A stretch of 54,605 nucleotides of DNA from Elusimicrobia bacterium GWA2_69_24 (GCA_001799695.1 MGTY01000076.1:1-54605); one strand, 5' to 3'. Numbered from the stretch's first letter, positions 31,090-39,934 are shown. Made by a program: numbers and translations. The notes: generated from the letters alone by a model not told the origin.

Positions 31090-32864
31090 CCGCCATGGAC
31101 GACGACGACGACCCGGGCAAGGGCCGCATCGCGGACCTGCGGCTCCTGCGGCGTTTCCTGGGCTATCTGCGGCCCCACCTGGGTCCGGTGGTCTGGAGCG
31201 GCTTGCTCCTTTTCGCCGGAATCGGCGCGGAGCTGGCCGCCCCGTTCCTCCTGCGCCAGGCCATCGACGGCCCCGTGGCCGCCGGGGACCCCGAGGGGCT
31301 ATGGCGCAGCTGCGCCGTCTTCTTCGGGGTGGTCGTGCTCACGGGCATCCTGAAAGGGGTGGAGCACTACACCTCCAACCTGGCGGGCCAACGGGTCATC
31401 TACGACCTGCGCACCGAGCTCTTCGGCCACCTGCAGAAGCTGCCGGTCGCCTATTTCGACCGCAACCCGGTGGGACGCCTCATGACGCGCGTGACCGGCG
31501 ACATCGAGACCTTGAGCGAGTTCTTCTCCTCAGGCCTGATGGGGCTGTTCAGCAGCTCGCTGCTCCTGGTCGCCGCCTTCTCGGCCATGCTTTGGGTCGA
31601 CTGGCGCCTGACCCTGTGGACCATGGCCGCTTTGCCTCTGGCCATGGGGGTGGCTGCCGCCTTCCGGCACTACGGCCGCAAGGCGCACCGCGACGCGCGC
31701 AAGGCCGTGGCCGCCGTGTCCGCCTTCCTCAACGAGAGCATCGGCGGGGTCAAGACCATCCAGATATTCAACCGGGAGGCGGACTGCCTGGCCCGCTTCG
31801 ACAAGAAGGGGGAGGAGTTCCTCCAGCGCTCGCTCTTCACCGCCCTGGTCTACTCTCTCTTTTGGCCGGGGATCGAGGTTGTGACCACGCTGGCCACGGC
31901 CATCCTCCTGTGGTTCGCCGGGAACTCCATCCTGGCCAAGACCATGACCTTCGGCTCCTTCCTGGCCTTCTGGTATCTGGTGCGGAAGTTCTTCGAGCCG
32001 TTCTACGAGCTGGCCGACAAGTACAACATACTCCAGGCCGCCATGGCCTCCTCCGAGCGCGTCTTCCGCATACTCGATACGGAACCCGGCATCGCGTCCC
32101 CGGCCGCGCCCGCGGCCCCGCCGGTGCGCGGAGAGATCGTGTTCGAGGACGTGGGCTTCTCGTATGACGGCAAGACCCCGGTGCTGCAGGGACTTTCCTT
32201 CCGGGTGCGCCCCGGGGAGAAGGTGGCCCTGGTCGGCTACACCGGGGGCGGCAAGACCAGCGTGCTCAGCCTGCTCCTGCGCCTCTACGATGTCTCCTCG
32301 GGCCGCATCCTCGTGGACGGGACGGACGTGCGCGAGTACGATCCGCGCGAGCTCCGCCGCCGCTTCGGCATGGTGTTCCAGGACGTCTTCCTTTTCTCGG
32401 GCACGGTGGAGGAGAACATCAGCCTCGGCGAGGAACTGCCGCGCTCGGACCTGGAGCGGGCCGTGCTCCAGGCCAACGCGGAGCCCATCGTCGCCCGCCT
32501 GCCCGACGGCTATCAGTCGAAGATCCACGAGCGCGGCGCCGCCCTGTCGGCGGGGGAGCGCCAGCTCCTCTCCTTCGCGCGGGCCCTGGCCGCGAGTCCG
32601 CCCATCATGGTCCTGGACGAGGCCACCTCCAGCGTGGATGCTGAGACCGAGGGTCTCATCCAGGACGCGATGGGGCGCATCCTCGAGGGCCGCACCGCCG
32701 TCATCGTGGCCCATCGCCTCTCCACGATCCGCCGCGTGGACCGGATACTCGTGCTCCATAAGGGGACCCTCCGGGAGGAGGGCACGCACGCGGAGCTCCT
32801 GGCCCGGGGCGGGCTCTACGAGAAGCTCTACCGCCTGCAGTGGCAGCCTGCCCCCGCTCGCTGA
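31086..32864 (+). CDS. ABC exporter half-transporter, catalytic subunit
   Basis: 592 aa with six membrane helices (about 18-330) and an ATPase domain. Walker A GYTGGGKTS lies near 384-392, the Q-loop FGMVFQDVFLF, the signature LSAGERQLLSFARAL, canonical Walker B PIMVLDEATSSVD with the catalytic Glu, and the H-loop VAHRLSTI. LSxGxRQLLxFARAL and DEATSSVDAETE are typical of the partner subunit in heterodimeric exporters. Together with the upstream gene it should form one transporter with one active and one degenerate ATP site. The start overlaps the upstream stop (ATGA). Confidence 0.94.
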   Translation: MTAMDDDDDPGKGRIADLRLLRRFLGYLRPHLGPVVWSGLLLFAGIGAELAAPFLLRQAIDGPVAAGDPEGLWRSCAVFFGVVVLTGILKGVEHYTSNLAGQRVIYDLRTELFGHLQKLPVAYFDRNPVGRLMTRVTGDIETLSEFFSSGLMGLFSSSLLLVAAFSAMLWVDWRLTLWTMAALPLAMGVAAAFRHYGRKAHRDARKAVAAVSAFLNESIGGVKTIQIFNREADCLARFDKKGEEFLQRSLFTALVYSLFWPGIEVVTTLATAILLWFAGNSILAKTMTFGSFLAFWYLVRKFFEPFYELADKYNILQAAMASSERVFRILDTEPGIASPAAPAAPPVRGEIVFEDVGFSYDGKTPVLQGLSFRVRPGEKVALVGYTGGGKTSVLSLLLRLYDVSSGRILVDGTDVREYDPRELRRRFGMVFQDVFLFSGTVEENISLGEELPRSDLERAVLQANAEPIVARLPDGYQSKIHERGAALSAGERQLLSFARALAASPPIMVLDEATSSVDAETEGLIQDAMGRILEGRTAVIVAHRLSTIRRVDRILVLHKGTLREEGTHAELLARGGLYEKLYRLQWQPAPAR

Positions 32865-32930
32865 AACCGCAGCCCGCGGCCGGGTCTGTCCGGAAGCAGT
32901 CTTCCCCTGGCTTCAGGGATCCATATGCTC

Positions 32931-34430
32931 CTAGCGTGTGACGCAGCGCCCGCCTTCCATCCGTATGCAGTTCGGCACATCAGGACCGCCGGGAGATTCT
33001 GAAGGCGGCTTCCAGACCGGGGGAGATCGTCCCTCCGTCGTGGACCTCTGCGGCACCGCTTGCGGCGGCGCTGGCGCCGCCCGCAAGGGCGGCACGGCCC
33101 GAGGCGGCGGGGCGTTGAGCCTGATCACTTGGGCGGTTGCCTCTTGGAGGTACTGCACGAGGGCCAGCAACGTAACCATATCGGGAAACGCCTCTCCCCG
33201 CGAACGCAGCTGGAGCAGTTTCCGGGGCAGCCAGTCGGAGCACTTCCAAAACCCCGCATAGACCTCCAAGTCTCCTGATGTCGAATCTTCCGGCGACAGG
33301 TCCGGCCAAACCAGCTCCAGCTCGGTCCGAGAACCCATCAATGTGTCGAGGTCTCCATCCCAAGCGCAGATCATGGAGGTGAAGGCGAACAATTTCTCCT
33401 TCGCGGCCGCCCTTCGGCGCCATCTTTCCCTCGCGTTCGCAGACTCTTCCAGGCGCCGCTCCTCCTCGCGCTGGGCGGTCGCGGCGTCCACGGACGCCTT
33501 CAAGCGGTCCTGCTGATTCCGGATAGCTGCCAGGCCGTCACGATGCGCCATCCAATCCTTTTCCAGAGCCGGTTCGCCGCCGGGCCGGACGGCGTAGGGA
33601 TAGTCATTCGAAGAAGGTCCGGCCCGGTAATCCCGGTCGGCGAGCCGCCTCATCCCGGTCCCGACGGCCCCAAGCCAATGCTCTTGACGCCGCTTCTCGA
33701 TGGCGGCGACCTCTTCCGTCTCCAAGCCGATCTTCGCGGCGGTCTCGAGTTCGGAATCGTAAGCATGCAATTTGTCATAGTCCCCAGCGATCCAGCCATT
33801 TGTGAGCTGCGACCAACGCGAATGCTCATAGTCAACTGCGGCCGCCAACGCCGCGGGGCTCCCGAGTTTCCGGCAGCGCTCAAGGACGCGGATCGAGATT
33901 ACCGCACGACCGTCGTCCAGGATCTTCGACCCGAGTTCTTCGGGGTCGTAGGTCCATTTGAGATGAAGCGTCTCCGCCCCGCGCCTAGCCTCATAGAAGG
34001 CCATGTCGCTCTCTTGGATGACCGGGCGGAACGAAGTGGGTTCGCCATGAAAGACGCCTCCCCGCACCCGCCCGGAGTTGGCCCCGCCGCCGACCCCGTA
34101 CGCATCTTGCGTCGCAGTCACGGCGTCAGCGAAGGCTATTGGGAGTTGTGCTTCAATATCTTCCATCGTCTGAACGACTCTTCTCCAATCCCGCTCAGCT
34201 GTGAGGTCGCCTCTCTGGGCATCGGACCGCAATATCGCTTCCTTTGCACGCTCCTTTTTAAGCCGCGTTTGGAGATCGAGGGCATGCCCGATTATCCCCA
34301 TGAGCTTCTCTCTCTCGACTTCTCCAGGCTTGCATGGATAGTGTCGCCGGCCGGCCAAATTCGCGCCGCAGGAGGTGACTGCACCCCCAGGAACTGAAAG
34401 AAGAATCAGGAAAAGGCACAAGGCAGTCAC
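32931..34430 (-). CDS. Large hypothetical secreted protein, 499 aa
   Basis: The start is taken as GTG 34430, which overlaps the upstream gene's stop (GTGA); an in-frame ATG 48 bp earlier lies inside that gene. VTALCLFLILLSVPGGAVTSC is a signal peptide, perhaps a lipoprotein (Cys near 21). The mature protein is helical with a charged coiled-coil region (about 320-360: TAQREEERRLEESANARERWRRRAAAKEK), a proline/alanine-rich stretch (about 445-475) and a short Cys-containing end CIRMEGGRCVTR. Family unknown. A 69-bp near-copy of its 3' end lies at 35435-35503, left by a degraded paralogue. Confidence 0.65.
   Translation of the reverse strand: MTALCLFLILLSVPGGAVTSCGANLAGRRHYPCKPGEVEREKLMGIIGHALDLQTRLKKERAKEAILRSDAQRGDLTAERDWRRVVQTMEDIEAQLPIAFADAVTATQDAYGVGGGANSGRVRGGVFHGEPTSFRPVIQESDMAFYEARRGAETLHLKWTYDPEELGSKILDDGRAVISIRVLERCRKLGSPAALAAAVDYEHSRWSQLTNGWIAGDYDKLHAYDSELETAAKIGLETEEVAAIEKRRQEHWLGAVGTGMRRLADRDYRAGPSSNDYPYAVRPGGEPALEKDWMAHRDGLAAIRNQQDRLKASVDAATAQREEERRLEESANARERWRRRAAAKEKLFAFTSMICAWDGDLDTLMGSRTELELVWPDLSPEDSTSGDLEVYAGFWKCSDWLPRKLLQLRSRGEAFPDMVTLLALVQYLQEATAQVIRLNAPPPRAVPPLRAAPAPPQAVPQRSTTEGRSPPVWKPPSESPGGPDVPNCIRMEGGRCVTR
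32932..33000. repeat. 69-bp direct repeat, copy 1 (partner at 35435-35503)
   Basis: This copy is the 3' end of the 499-aa gene. It matches 35435-35503 in the same orientation with about five or six substitutions. The pair brackets 2.4 kb holding most of the 499-aa gene and the whole 293-aa gene, so recombination could delete or amplify that block. Confidence 0.8.
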
Positions 34431-35308
34431 GGCAAGACCTCGATACCAACCGATTGGGAAGGGAGCACACCCAAACACTCTGAATCCATCTCACGATAGT
34501 GCCGAATGGTGGCCTCACGACTGACCCCGCGAGCCTCCAAGCGCTTGATGGTGTCCTCATCGGGATGACCGAACACTGGGTGGTCATCCAAGATGACCCA
34601 TATCCGATACTTCCCAGGTAGCTCAAATCTATGGGACGTCCACAATTCGCTGAACGGTCCTTCCGGCCGAGGCCATAGTTCCGCCGCTCCTGCCGCGATG
34701 AGCCGCTCGTGCTCGCTGTTGCTCACCCAGCGCCACGGTCGGCTCAGGAGGGTCTCCCCGGGCGCCAAGGTGACGTCGAGGTCCGCCTCGGCCCTTCGCC
34801 GCACCTCGTTGCGGCGGACCCAGTCCTGGATCTCGGCATCCGTCATCTTCTCCGCACCGGGGACCTGGATGGGACGCTTGGTCCGGTCAGCCATCCCCCA
34901 TTCATCCGCCAAAGTCCCGATGACCAGGCGCTTGGTCGTGCCGTCGGGAAGCGTCGCCTGGAAATCCCAGCGCCCCATGTCGTAGCGCATGCCGTCCTTA
35001 AGGAACGACGGCTTTTCCCAGTAGTGGACGGGCTTGCGGCCCCGGTTTTGGATCTCAATCCGGTACCAGAAGGTCTCCCCGACGCGGATGGATTTGTCGC
35101 GAGCGAAGAGCACGACCTTGATCTTCTTGTCGAAGGGCTCCGGCTGGAATCCCTTGGGGGCGGGACGCACGAGTTCCTTGCGCTCGGCCGCGCGAACCTG
35201 CGCCGCTATCATCTCCGCTTCCTTGTTGAGGCGGGCGCCGTTCGCTAGATCCGGCTTGTACTCGGCGAAGGCCGAAGCCGCGGCCAAGACCAGGAGCAAC
35301 AACCTCAT
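34427..35308 (-). CDS. Hypothetical secreted protein, 293 aa
   Basis: It has a short signal peptide (MRLLLLVLAAASAFAEY). The mature part opens with a charged helix (LANGARLNKEAEMIAAQVRAAERKELV), then a beta-sandwich-like segment (KIKVVLFARDKSIRVGETFWYRIEIQNRGRKPVHYWEKPSFLKDG) resembling Ig-like folds, and a WRWVSNSEHERLIAAG...PGKYRIWVILDDHPVFG stretch. I cannot name a family. A perfect TATAAT ends 6 bp before the ATG and there is no ribosome site, so the mRNA is probably leaderless. It is coupled by GTGA to the 499-aa gene. Confidence 0.65.
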   Translation of the reverse strand: MRLLLLVLAAASAFAEYKPDLANGARLNKEAEMIAAQVRAAERKELVRPAPKGFQPEPFDKKIKVVLFARDKSIRVGETFWYRIEIQNRGRKPVHYWEKPSFLKDGMRYDMGRWDFQATLPDGTTKRLVIGTLADEWGMADRTKRPIQVPGAEKMTDAEIQDWVRRNEVRRRAEADLDVTLAPGETLLSRPWRWVSNSEHERLIAAGAAELWPRPEGPFSELWTSHRFELPGKYRIWVILDDHPVFGHPDEDTIKRLEARGVSREATIRHYREMDSECLGVLPSQSVGIEVLP

Positions 35309-35433
35309 CGGATGATTATACGCCCTTCCGGAGCAGCCCCTTCGGGTCTTAGGGCCCAGCGGACCCCGGGCCTTTCATCATCCCACCGCGACTCTGCCCA
35401 GACGAGGCAGCTCCCTATGCTCCGGAGCATGTC
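35309..35433. other. Intergenic stretch before the relic gene
   Basis: Apart from the TATAAT at 35315-35320 and short GC-rich self-complementary runs (GGGCCC, CCCGGG around 35350-35370), no feature is visible here. Confidence 0.5.
35315..35320 (-). promoter_or_regulatory. -10 box (TATAAT) of the 293-aa gene, leaderless
   Basis: On the minus strand TATAAT (35320-35315) is followed by 6 bp and the ATG at 35308, placing +1 on or next to the start codon. The -35 region is weak. Confidence 0.5.
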
Positions 35434-35590
35434 TTAGCGTGTGACGCAACGCCCGCCTCCCATCCGCATGCAGTCCGGCACATCAGGACCGCCGGGAGAC
35501 TCTTGTCCTGTCTCTGCGCGGCTTGGGCGGTGCCGATGAGAGCCGCCAGCTTGGCCATCTCCGTCGGGGTCCGACCCGGGTCAAAACGTG
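35434..35590 (-). pseudogene. Relic 3' fragment of a paralogue of the 499-aa gene
   Basis: Reading the minus strand, one frame encodes FDPGRTPTEMAKLAALIGTA and continues to about 35510, resembling the parent's FPDMVTLLALVQYLQEATAQ. After a frame change the second frame encodes SPGGPDVPDCMRMGGGRCVTR and stops at 35434, almost identical to the parent's end. About 50 codons survive. The nucleotide match to 32932-33000 covers 69 bp with few changes, so the copy event was recent relative to the decay of the rest, or the end is under conversion. Confidence 0.65.
35435..35503. repeat. 69-bp direct repeat, copy 2 (partner at 32932-33000)
   Basis: This copy forms the 3' end of the relic paralogue. 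It has the same orientation as copy 1, and the few differences are mostly T/C and A/G transitions. Confidence 0.8.
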
Positions 35591-35602
35591 GCGCAATAGA
35601 GG

Positions 35603-35608
35603 TATACT
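35603..35608 (+). promoter_or_regulatory. -10 box (TATACT) of the 284-aa gene
   Basis: TATACT lies with a predicted start near 35615. That gives a 27-nt leader holding the GGAGG site used by the ATG at 35642. Confidence 0.45.
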
Positions 35609-35641
35609 ACGCCCATGCCGTGCGTTGGAGGTGGCCCAGCC

Positions 35642-36496
35642 ATGAAGCAGTTCCTATCCGCCGTGTCCCTCGCTGTCCTCGCCGTTTCCGCCCAGGCCTA
35701 TTCCGGACCCGCCCTTCTGGGGTCCTCCGAGTTCCGCCTGCCCTCTGTCTCCCAGGTCCGCGTGCTGGCGGCGGAATCGGTCGCAGGGGTCCCGGGCGAA
35801 GCCCTGGACAAGGTGACGGACCTGCGCCTCCTGGTCCGCTGCGGCAAGGACAGCCTCTTCGGTTTCGTGGACACCGAGGCGCAGTACCGCGCCTCGGTCG
35901 AGCGCTGGACCGGGGTGCTGAACGCGGCCGGCATCAAGCCCGGGACGCCCACATTCAAGGACGGGATGTACGTGCTCCCTTACGACGCGGGCGGCCGCCG
36001 CATCCGTGAGTTCATGGCCGAGCCCCGGCAGTTCAAGCCCAAGGACGAGGCCTCCCTGCGGGAGAACATGGGGTTGATGCTCGCCGAGATGCGCAAGGAG
36101 GGCTTCCCCATCGTGGCTTCCTACGTGGTGGACGTGGAGATCCTCCTGCCCACCTATTCCATCTACTACCTCACGGGGAAGGATGAGAACGAGGACCACG
36201 AGAAGCAGGTCCGCATCCTCAACCGCGGCGACGACATCGACTTCGACATCCTGGAGGGTGCGGGCATCCGCTTCCTGCAGAAGCCCGAGACCTGGATGGG
36301 CGTGTACGTGGGGCCGGAGGTCGGCTTCGTGAGCCGCATCGCCAAGACCCTGGAGAGCATCCAGGAGAAGCTCAAGGCCCGGGTGGACTGGCTGGTGGGC
36401 CAGGGCAAGGTCATGATCGGCACCCGCATCGGCGAGATCCCGGCCGACGTCTCCGAAGAGTACCGGTACTACGTCAACATCTACTTCTACCAGTAG
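35642..36496 (+). CDS. Hypothetical secreted protein, 284 aa
   Basis: ATG 35642 is chosen because GGAGG precedes it by about 10 bp and a signal peptide (MKQFLSAVSLAVLAVSAQA) starts there; an in-frame ATG at 35615 lies at the predicted transcription start. The mature part is mixed alpha/beta (LRLLVRCGKDSLFGFVDTEAQYRASVERWTGVLNAAG, VVDVEILLPTYSIYYLTGKDENEDHEKQVRILNRGDDIDFDILEGAGI) and ends with aromatic-rich EYRYYVNIYFYQ. No family recognised. Its tail overlaps the opposing ROK gene by 23 bp. Confidence 0.7.
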   Translation: MKQFLSAVSLAVLAVSAQAYSGPALLGSSEFRLPSVSQVRVLAAESVAGVPGEALDKVTDLRLLVRCGKDSLFGFVDTEAQYRASVERWTGVLNAAGIKPGTPTFKDGMYVLPYDAGGRRIREFMAEPRQFKPKDEASLRENMGLMLAEMRKEGFPIVASYVVDVEILLPTYSIYYLTGKDENEDHEKQVRILNRGDDIDFDILEGAGIRFLQKPETWMGVYVGPEVGFVSRIAKTLESIQEKLKARVDWLVGQGKVMIGTRIGEIPADVSEEYRYYVNIYFYQ

Positions 36497-37406
36497 CTGA
36501 CGCGGGCTGGGCGGCGAGCCAGGCGGCGCCGCGCACCCCGCTGGAATCCCCGAACTTCGCCTTGACCAGCCGGGTGGCGGCGGGGACATCCATGAACACG
36601 TGCTCCGCCCATAGGCGCGGGACGTTCCGGTACAGGCGTTCGATGTTCGACACTCCGCCGCCGAGCACGATGGCGTCGGGATCGATGAGATTGATGACCG
36701 AGGCCAGGCCCCGCGCCAGGCGGTCCTCGTAACGCTCCAGGGAGGCCCTGGCTTTCGCGTCTCCGGCTTCGGCCCGGGCGGCGAGCTCGGCGGCGCTCCA
36801 GCGCTCATCGGTGCGGGCCTCGTGGTCCCGGCTCAAGGCAGGCCCGCACAGGAAGGTCTCGATGCAGCCGTCCCGTCCGCAGTAGCAGCGGGGCCCCGGC
36901 CGCTCGTCGTCCTTGGGTCGCGGGAGGGGGTTGTGCCCCCACTCCCCCGCGATGGCGTTTCTGCCGGTGAGGATGCGCTGGCGGATGGAGATGCCGCCGC
37001 CCACGCCGGTGCCCAGGATGACGCCGAAGACGACCGCGGCTCCGGCCGCGGCGCCGTCCACGGATTCGGACAGGGTGAAGCAGTTCGCGTCGTTCTCCAG
37101 CCGGACGGGGCGGCCGAGGAGGCGCTCCAAGTCCTTGTCGAGGGGCTTCCCGATGAGGCAGGTGGAGTTGGAGTTCTGGATCACGCCGGTGCCGGGTGCG
37201 AGCGCCCCCGGCGTCCCGATGCCGACGGCCGGCGAACGCCGGCCCAATTCGGCTTCGAAACCCTCCACCAGCCCGCGGATGGCTTCCAGGACCGCGGGAT
37301 AATCCCCCTTAGGCGTCGGGACGCGGCGGCGCAGCAGTTCCGCGCCGGAATCCTCGATCGCCAGGGCTTCGATCTTGGTCCCCCCGAGGTCGATGCCGAT
37401 GAGCAT
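36474..37406 (-). CDS. ROK-family sugar kinase
   Basis: 310 aa from ATG 37406. The ATP phosphate loop IGIDLGGTKIEA is at 3-14. VGIGTPGALAPGTGVIQNSNS and LENDANCFTLSE (catalytic Asp) follow. GVILGTGVGGGI, GEWGHNPL and the zinc motif CYCGRDGCIE (CxCGxxGCxE) define the ROK fold. Likely substrates are glucose, fructose or N-acetylglucosamine; the sequence does not decide between them. It starts 2 bp after the stop of the LhgO-like gene in the same direction and its 3' end overlaps the 284-aa gene. Confidence 0.92.
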   Translation of the reverse strand: MLIGIDLGGTKIEALAIEDSGAELLRRRVPTPKGDYPAVLEAIRGLVEGFEAELGRRSPAVGIGTPGALAPGTGVIQNSNSTCLIGKPLDKDLERLLGRPVRLENDANCFTLSESVDGAAAGAAVVFGVILGTGVGGGISIRQRILTGRNAIAGEWGHNPLPRPKDDERPGPRCYCGRDGCIETFLCGPALSRDHEARTDERWSAAELAARAEAGDAKARASLERYEDRLARGLASVINLIDPDAIVLGGGVSNIERLYRNVPRLWAEHVFMDVPAATRLVKAKFGDSSGVRGAAWLAAQPASATGRSRC

Positions 37407-37408
37407 GG

Positions 37409-38506
37409 CTAGCAGGCCAGGGCCGCGACGCGTTCCGCGATGGCGAGGGCCGCGGTCAATCCGGGCGATTCGATCCCTATGAGATTGATCCAGCCGGGGA
37501 GGCCGCGGGCGGACTCCTCGGCGATGACGAAATCCCGGAAGCCGCCCTCCGGCCCGGAGAGTTTGGGGCGTATGCCCGCGGTGTCCGGGTCGAGGTCCTC
37601 GGGGGCCAGCCCGGGCCAGTAGCGGGACGCGGCCGCGTGGAACGAGGCGCGCAGGGCCGGATCCACATCGTAGTCCAGGGAGTGGACGAAGGCGCTGTCC
37701 GGGCCCAGACGCACCCTTCCTTCGCGGTCCGGGGTCAGGTGGACGCCGAGCCCGTGCGCTTCCGGCACGGGATAGACGAGATGCGGCAGGGGGATGGGCC
37801 GGCGGCAGCGGAAGTAGCAGCCCTTGCACCAGTGGAGCCGGTAGCTGGCCTCGTCGATGCCGATCCCGGCGAGCTCGGCGACCCGGTCCGAGTGCAGGCC
37901 GGCGGCGTTGACCACGACGGGGGCGCACAGCCGCTCGCCCGAGGGGCCGAAGGTCAGGACCCAGCCCTCCGGCCGTCGTTCGACCGCCGTGAGCGGGGAG
38001 CCGAACAGGAAGATCGCGCCCGCGTCCGTCGCCTTCCCGAGGAGATGGCGCATGAGCTCCTCGGAATCCAGGATGCCGGTCTCCGGGCTCCAGAGGGCGG
38101 CCGCGGCCCGGAGTCCCGGGACCAGGCGCCTGGTTTCGGCCCCATCCAGGAGCCGCAGCCCCTCGGCCCCCGCGGCTTCGGCGCCGCGCCGGAGGCGCTC
38201 GAGAGCCGGTTCTTCCGATGGGTCGGCCGCGACCACGAGCTTCCCGGTCTTGCGGACGAAGATCCCGGCTTCGCCGGCCAGGGCGTAGAGCCGGCGCCGC
38301 CCTTCGTGGCAGAGCAGGCTCTTCAGGCTCCCGGGCGGGTAGTACAGTCCCGCGTGGATGACCTCGCTGTTGCGGCTGGAGGTCTCCACTCCGTGGCGGG
38401 CATGGGATTCCAGGACCACGACGCTGCGGTCCGGCCGGGCGAGCCGGGCCGCGGCCGCGAGCCCCACCACACCGGCCCCGACGACTGCGATGTCCACCCG
38501 TTCCAT
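37409..38506 (-). CDS. FAD-dependent oxidoreductase, L-2-hydroxyglutarate oxidase-like
   Basis: 365 aa. IAVVGAGVVGLAAAARLARPDRSVVVLE binds FAD. ETSSRNSEVIHAGLYYPPGSLKSLLCHEGRRRLYALA is the signature of the LhgO/L2HGDH branch of the DAO family. KGCYFRC, HLVYPVPEAHGLGVHLTPD and the C-terminal GIESPGLTAALAIAE also match. Such enzymes oxidise L-2-hydroxyglutarate to 2-oxoglutarate, passing electrons to quinone or oxygen. It sits between an outer-membrane protein gene and a ROK kinase with 2-4 bp gaps, so it is cotranscribed. Other 2-hydroxy acids are possible. Confidence 0.85.
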   Translation of the reverse strand: MERVDIAVVGAGVVGLAAAARLARPDRSVVVLESHARHGVETSSRNSEVIHAGLYYPPGSLKSLLCHEGRRRLYALAGEAGIFVRKTGKLVVAADPSEEPALERLRRGAEAAGAEGLRLLDGAETRRLVPGLRAAAALWSPETGILDSEELMRHLLGKATDAGAIFLFGSPLTAVERRPEGWVLTFGPSGERLCAPVVVNAAGLHSDRVAELAGIGIDEASYRLHWCKGCYFRCRRPIPLPHLVYPVPEAHGLGVHLTPDREGRVRLGPDSAFVHSLDYDVDPALRASFHAAASRYWPGLAPEDLDPDTAGIRPKLSGPEGGFRDFVIAEESARGLPGWINLIGIESPGLTAALAIAERVAALAC

Positions 38507-38510
38507 CGGT

Positions 38511-39920
38511 TCAGAAGGAGTAGTTGATGTCCATGAAGACGTTGGACCCTTCCTGCCCCCAGCCCAGATCGATGGAGCCCACGACCTGGGGCCGGGCCAC
38601 CGCGCGCACCGCGATGCCGTAGACGGGCCGGCAGTAGCGGCTGGCCATGCGCTTGGGGGTGCTGAACACGGTGCCGAGCTCCACGAAAGGGGCCAGTTCG
38701 ATGTCGGTGGACACCCCGGAGACGCCCACCCTGTAAACGGTCACCCGTTCCTCCAGGGACGCGGTCCACATCCCCTTGTCGATATAGCGGCCGTCGCCGT
38801 AGGCGCGGTGGAGCTTCTTTCCGCCCAGGGAGGGCATCAAGTGGAAGGGGGCGTCGCCGATGATCTGCTCGTAGCGCAGCCGGGCGGCCGTCGCGTGCTT
38901 GGCGGCCGGGTCCGGTTTCCAGAAGGCGCGCAGATCGGTCCCGTAACGCTGGAAGGCGTACTCGCTGCCCCAGTCGGTCTGGGAGTTCTCGATCATGATC
39001 TTCGCGTATACCCCGCGGGAGGTCGTCACCGCCTCGTCGCGGGTGTCGTAGTCGATGTAGAGCTGGAATTCGGCGTCCTGGTGCCAGTGGTCCGGCGTGA
39101 CCTCGGGGAAGCTGACGCCGATGTCGGGCAAGTCGTCGATGACGCCGGCCGCGAGGCGCACCCCGGCCAGCTGATGCGCGAAGTTGAAGCGCAGGCCGCT
39201 CTCGGGCAGGATGGGCAGTCCCAGTCGGAAATTATAGAGAGCGGTCTTGCGCGTGAAGTTGGATTCCGCGCCGCGCGGGGAGTCGGGGCCGATGCCGTAG
39301 AAGCGTTTGGACCCGTCCACGTCGTACTGGACCTTGGCCGTGGCCGCGATGTCCCGGCCCAGGAAGTCCATGTCCTCGAACTGGAGCATGGCTTCCCGGT
39401 CCTCCGCCTTGGAGATGGAGGCGCGGGCCTGGTAATTAGCCTTCGTCGTGGGGTAGTAGTAATAGCGGTAGGTCGGCACGAACCCGAAGGTCTTGTTGTG
39501 AGTCACCGACGGCGCGTGGATGTGCCGGATGCGGGTCTCGTCCTTCCCGTGGAGCACCAGGATGGGCATGACCCCGTAGGTGAAGCCGCGGTTCGGGTTG
39601 GTGTCCACGATGGGCAGGCGTATGAACATCCCGTTGCGCAGGGATCCCATGAGCAGGGAGACCGGGAAAGGGTGCTTGGGCAGGGGCGCCTCGAGTTCCG
39701 TCGGGTACTTGGCGGGCGGAACGGCGGCCTCCGGCTCCCGGATGAGGGGCGCCTCCTTCACGGGGCGCGTGGGCTTGGGGAGGGCCTTGAGCGGGGACCG
39801 CAGCTTCCGGAACTTCTTCTTCGGGGGGGTGGCCGGCGTATCCGGCCAGGCCGCCGGCGCGGCCGCCAGGGCCGGGAGCAGCAAAGCCAGGATGCAGTGG
39901 AGCAGGCACGCGCGCTTCAT
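38511..39920 (-). CDS. BamA/surface-antigen-like outer-membrane beta-barrel protein
   Basis: 469 aa from ATG 39920. A signal peptide (MKRACLLHCILALLLPALAAA) and a Pro/Lys-rich stretch (about 25-75) precede a chain of amphipathic strands with the D15/Omp85 feel (FGFVPTYRYYYYPTTKANYQARASISK, FYGIGPDSPRGAESNFTRK, EFQLYIDYDTRDEAVTTSRGVYAKI, LAPFVELGTVFSTP). It ends in NYSF, the C-terminal Phe read by the BAM complex. There are no POTRA domains, so it resembles single-barrel surface antigens. An extended -10 (TGTTAGACT) overlaps the queG stop. Confidence 0.75.
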   Translation of the reverse strand: MKRACLLHCILALLLPALAAAPAAWPDTPATPPKKKFRKLRSPLKALPKPTRPVKEAPLIREPEAAVPPAKYPTELEAPLPKHPFPVSLLMGSLRNGMFIRLPIVDTNPNRGFTYGVMPILVLHGKDETRIRHIHAPSVTHNKTFGFVPTYRYYYYPTTKANYQARASISKAEDREAMLQFEDMDFLGRDIAATAKVQYDVDGSKRFYGIGPDSPRGAESNFTRKTALYNFRLGLPILPESGLRFNFAHQLAGVRLAAGVIDDLPDIGVSFPEVTPDHWHQDAEFQLYIDYDTRDEAVTTSRGVYAKIMIENSQTDWGSEYAFQRYGTDLRAFWKPDPAAKHATAARLRYEQIIGDAPFHLMPSLGGKKLHRAYGDGRYIDKGMWTASLEERVTVYRVGVSGVSTDIELAPFVELGTVFSTPKRMASRYCRPVYGIAVRAVARPQVVGSIDLGWGQEGSNVFMDINYSF

Positions 39921-39934
39921 CGCCAAGGATGGAT

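Noticed and set aside
34431..34478. ATG 34478 as the start of the 499-aa gene
   Set aside because: It lies inside the upstream gene; GTG 34430 overlaps that gene's stop as GTGA and begins a clean signal peptide.
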